A DNA stretch of 13,722 nt from Schleiferiaceae bacterium (GTDB lineage Bacteria > Bacteroidota > Bacteroidia > Flavobacteriales > Schleiferiaceae), in NCBI GenBank assembly GCA_030829675.1, contig JAURAE010000024.1, positions 1 to 13,722 of the forward strand, written 5' to 3'. Under the pieces are notes generated by a model. It had not been told where the DNA came from. It ran no database searches and worked only from the letters and a program-made list of their open reading frames with translations. How positions within the stretch are numbered: the first letter of the stretch is position 1; the number at the start of each line of letters is the position of its first letter. Shown here one piece after another: positions 11,914 through 13,722 of the stretch. The translations under genes and the position numbers were made by a program.

Positions 11914-13722
11914 TATTTGCGTTCTCGTTTTGTTCGTTGCGCAATAGCGATACCAGTTCCCACTGCCATGAGGATGGAACCCAACCACAAGAGGTTAATC
12001 CAGGGGAATACTTCGGCCTTGACTAAAATAAACGGTACTTCAGCCTCGGTGTGTTCGCTGGCAATGATGACCGGTTTGTTGGTATCGTAGTTGATGCGGT
12101 CAAAGCTGAATTTCAATCCTAATTCCTTGATTTCAGCATCTACATGTTGTGCTTGGTTGCCTTGAACAGCATAGACAGGCATCACTTTGTACACGCTATC
12201 TTCTAGGGTGGTGATGGTCAATCCTGCGCCTAAGACAGCGTATTGAAGCTCACTTTCGGTATTGGGGGCATCAACGACTAGGGTGTCCAATTCTATTTGG
12301 TACTTCCCATATAAAAAGTGGGTATCGCCGATGTTCAACTCGAGCTCAAATTCGTTTTTCCATTCGTCCGTGCCGCGCTCCTCTTCAGTGCGCAAGTCGG
12401 CGTAGGTTACGTGGGTATAGATGTCCTTGGTGAGGGTATGTCTAGTGCTTGGCTCGGCTACGTTGCCCATGCGCTCGTTGAGCTGAATGCGTGGACTGAG
12501 GTTGAACGCGGCTTCAAGCTTTCCATCGATTTCTTCGAAGAATTCCAACTCGTAATTGATGTAGTAGCCTTCTTCATTTTGTCCGGACCATGTTGCCCAG
12601 TACTTGCCCATCTCCACCGTGTCGCCCAGCGATAGTAAGAGGTTTTCATTGGCAGGAAAATCTTCGTGAATGAAGGTCCTGTTTTGAGAGATGATGTCCT
12701 TGTTTGCATTGCTGACCAAGGCGCCGGCAATCAACAAGCCAAAACCTACGTGCGCCACGGAGGCGCCTGCGAAGTTCCATCGACCCTTACCCCAGCGAAT
12801 CCAAAACTCGAGGTTTGCGATCACTGCGTAGTAACTCGTCCACATCAGGGTGATGTACATCGGGTTCCACATTTCCAAGGCCCATGCGCTTAGGGCGGTT
12901 AGAATGGTGGTAAGAACTAGTGTGGTGATTTGACGTTGGAAGAACAGCTTGGTGGAGGTTTGGCGGTATGAAAGGAATTGGCCCGCGCCGATCAATAATG
13001 TGATGATGATCGCGAACGGTACCTGAATGGCGTTGTAGTGTGTGATAGGATCGTTCAACACCTTGTTTTCATCGTAAAGGTGAATCAAGCCTTCGGGACC
13101 GAACAGCTTGTTGAATACAGGGTAAGAGGTGCTGAGGGTAATCTGCAACCCGCTGATCAGGAGGACTAGGGCACCGATAAACATCCAGAATTCACGGCTG
13201 TCCATGCGATCTTCTTGTTCCTTTTTCGGCAGGCCGCGGTAGCGCGCGAGGAAAAGCCCAAGACTGCCTAGAGTGAAGAAGAGGAGGTAGATTAATAATT
13301 GGCCACTCAATCCTAAATCCACGAAAGCGTGTACCGAGCTATCTCCCAAAATGCCAGAACGTGTCAGGAAGGTTGAATACAATACGAGTAAGAAGGTGAT
13401 AATCAAGAGGAACATTACCGACGGCATTACGCCCCCTTTGTTGCGTTGGATGAGCAACAGGTGCGTGCCCGCAGCCATGGTAAGCCACGGCACTAATGAG
13501 GTGTTTTCTACTGGATCCCAAGCCCAGAATCCGCCGAAGCTCAATGCCTCATAGGCCCAGGCGCCGCCCATTAAGATGCCGACTCCCAGAATGCCTACTG
13601 AGAATACGCTCCATTTCAAGGCGCTTGAAATCCAAGAAGTATAGTCTTTACGCAATAATCCGGCGATGGCGTAGCTAAATGGAATGAGGGTAGAGGCAAA
13701 GCCCAAGAATAGGGTAGGCGGG
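11913..13722 (-). CDS. ccmF: CcmF/CcsA-family cytochrome c heme lyase subunit (5'-truncated)
   Basis: This is a large integral membrane protein of cytochrome c maturation, expected to ligate heme to CXXCH apocytochromes on the outer side of the membrane. The frame runs off the window end. The first residues seen are PPTLFLGFASTLIPFSYA, part of the conserved HPP...LG..G segment. The heme-binding WWD motif lies around 13482-13535 (GGFWAWDPVENTSLVPWL), followed by several hydrophobic helices. A large polar, presumably extracytoplasmic domain covers about 12040-12700, and a last helix (NLLWLGSILMAVGTGIAIA) precedes a basic tail. The TTG at 13706 is an internal Leu codon, not the start. About 602 residues are visible and the N-terminal helices are missing. 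Such genes are called ccmF or ccsA in Bacteroidota, and the PPTLFLG context favours CcmF type. Confidence 0.88.
   Translation of the reverse strand, partial: PPTLFLGFASTLIPFSYAIAGLLRKDYTSWISSALKWSVFSVGILGVGILMGGAWAYEALSFGGFWAWDPVENTSLVPWLTMAAGTHLLLIQRNKGGVMPSVMFLLIITFLLVLYSTFLTRSGILGDSSVHAFVDLGLSGQLLIYLLFFTLGSLGLFLARYRGLPKKEQEDRMDSREFWMFIGALVLLISGLQITLSTSYPVFNKLFGPEGLIHLYDENKVLNDPITHYNAIQVPFAIIITLLIGAGQFLSYRQTSTKLFFQRQITTLVLTTILTALSAWALEMWNPMYITLMWTSYYAVIANLEFWIRWGKGRWNFAGASVAHVGFGLLIAGALVSNANKDIISQNRTFIHEDFPANENLLLSLGDTVEMGKYWATWSGQNEEGYYINYELEFFEEIDGKLEAAFNLSPRIQLNERMGNVAEPSTRHTLTKDIYTHVTYADLRTEEERGTDEWKNEFELELNIGDTHFLYGKYQIELDTLVVDAPNTESELQYAVLGAGLTITTLEDSVYKVMPVYAVQGNQAQHVDAEIKELGLKFSFDRINYDTNKPVIIASEHTEAEVPFILVKAEVFPWINLLWLGSILMAVGTGIAIAQRTKRERK

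Noticed and set aside
11914..11988. A 25-codon N-terminal extension of the DUF2520 protein beginning at 11988.
   Set aside because: It is the antisense-frame shadow of the end of the ccmF-like gene. The Rossmann strand begins at MSEGRPHIAIVG, from the ATG at 11913.
12318..12635. A 105-aa plus-strand frame opposite the polar domain of the ccmF-like gene.
   Set aside because: It is a shadow of a convincing coding frame on the other strand, with no start context or domain.
13704..13706. TTG at 13706 as the start of the heme-lyase gene.
   Set aside because: The frame stays open to the window edge and encodes PPTLF, a conserved part of the CcmF family, so the gene starts outside the window.

Overview
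The window looks like a piece of a Bacteroidota chromosome, most likely Flavobacteriales, of medium GC (roughly half by eye). The reasons are: TAnnTTTG-type promoter boxes, A-rich or otherwise non-Shine-Dalgarno upstream regions, Bacteroidota-style lipoproteins, a DUF4920 protein, and protein versions (Mpl, PyrR, RNase Z, IlvE, Maf, CcmF-type heme lyase) that read like flavobacterial members of their families. It is densely coded, with no gap over 300 bp. I see no rRNA, tRNA, CRISPR array, transposase or phage gene. Nearly all of it is housekeeping or accessory metabolism.

Left part (1-4491, + strand). The 3' part of mpl (peptidoglycan recycling) is followed by a tight run pyrR-pyrB-rnz-MFS transporter with junctions of 4, 1 and 11 bp overlap. 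A good Bacteroidota promoter sits in the last codons of mpl and ends only 4 bp before the pyrR ATG, so the pyr transcript should be leaderless or nearly so.

Middle part (4492-6860). A YceI-family lipoprotein gene has its own upstream region with a perfect 18-bp palindrome, and it ends in a strong terminator. The convergent neighbour encodes a TIGR01777-type SDR epimerase. Divergent from that gene is a conserved-looking hypothetical protein of 189 aa.

Minus-strand operon (8899 down to 6854). A DUF4920 lipoprotein, a small CXXCH lipoprotein resembling cytochrome c', the tRNA-modifying methyltransferase MnmD and a Nudix hydrolase are joined by overlaps of 8, 0 and 13 bp. The intergenic region shared with the divergent ilvE gene (9007-10068) carries nested inverted repeats and two back-to-back -7 boxes.

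Right part (13722 down to 10113, minus strand). A CcmF/CcsA-type cytochrome c heme-lyase subunit (5' end outside the window), a Rossmann/DUF2520 protein, a KdsC-type HAD phosphatase and Maf follow one another with exactly 1-nt stop/start overlaps (TAATG, TGATG, TAATG). This points to translational coupling. The heme lyase gives the cell a way to mature the CXXCH lipoprotein encoded 3 kb away.

I do not see a clear new system. The best leads are the ilvE/DUF4920 operator-promoter region, the palindrome before yceI, the leaderless pyrR start, the four-gene lipoprotein/tRNA-modification operon, the 189-aa hypothetical with a possible STAS-like fold, and a 12-bp in-frame tandem duplication in maf.
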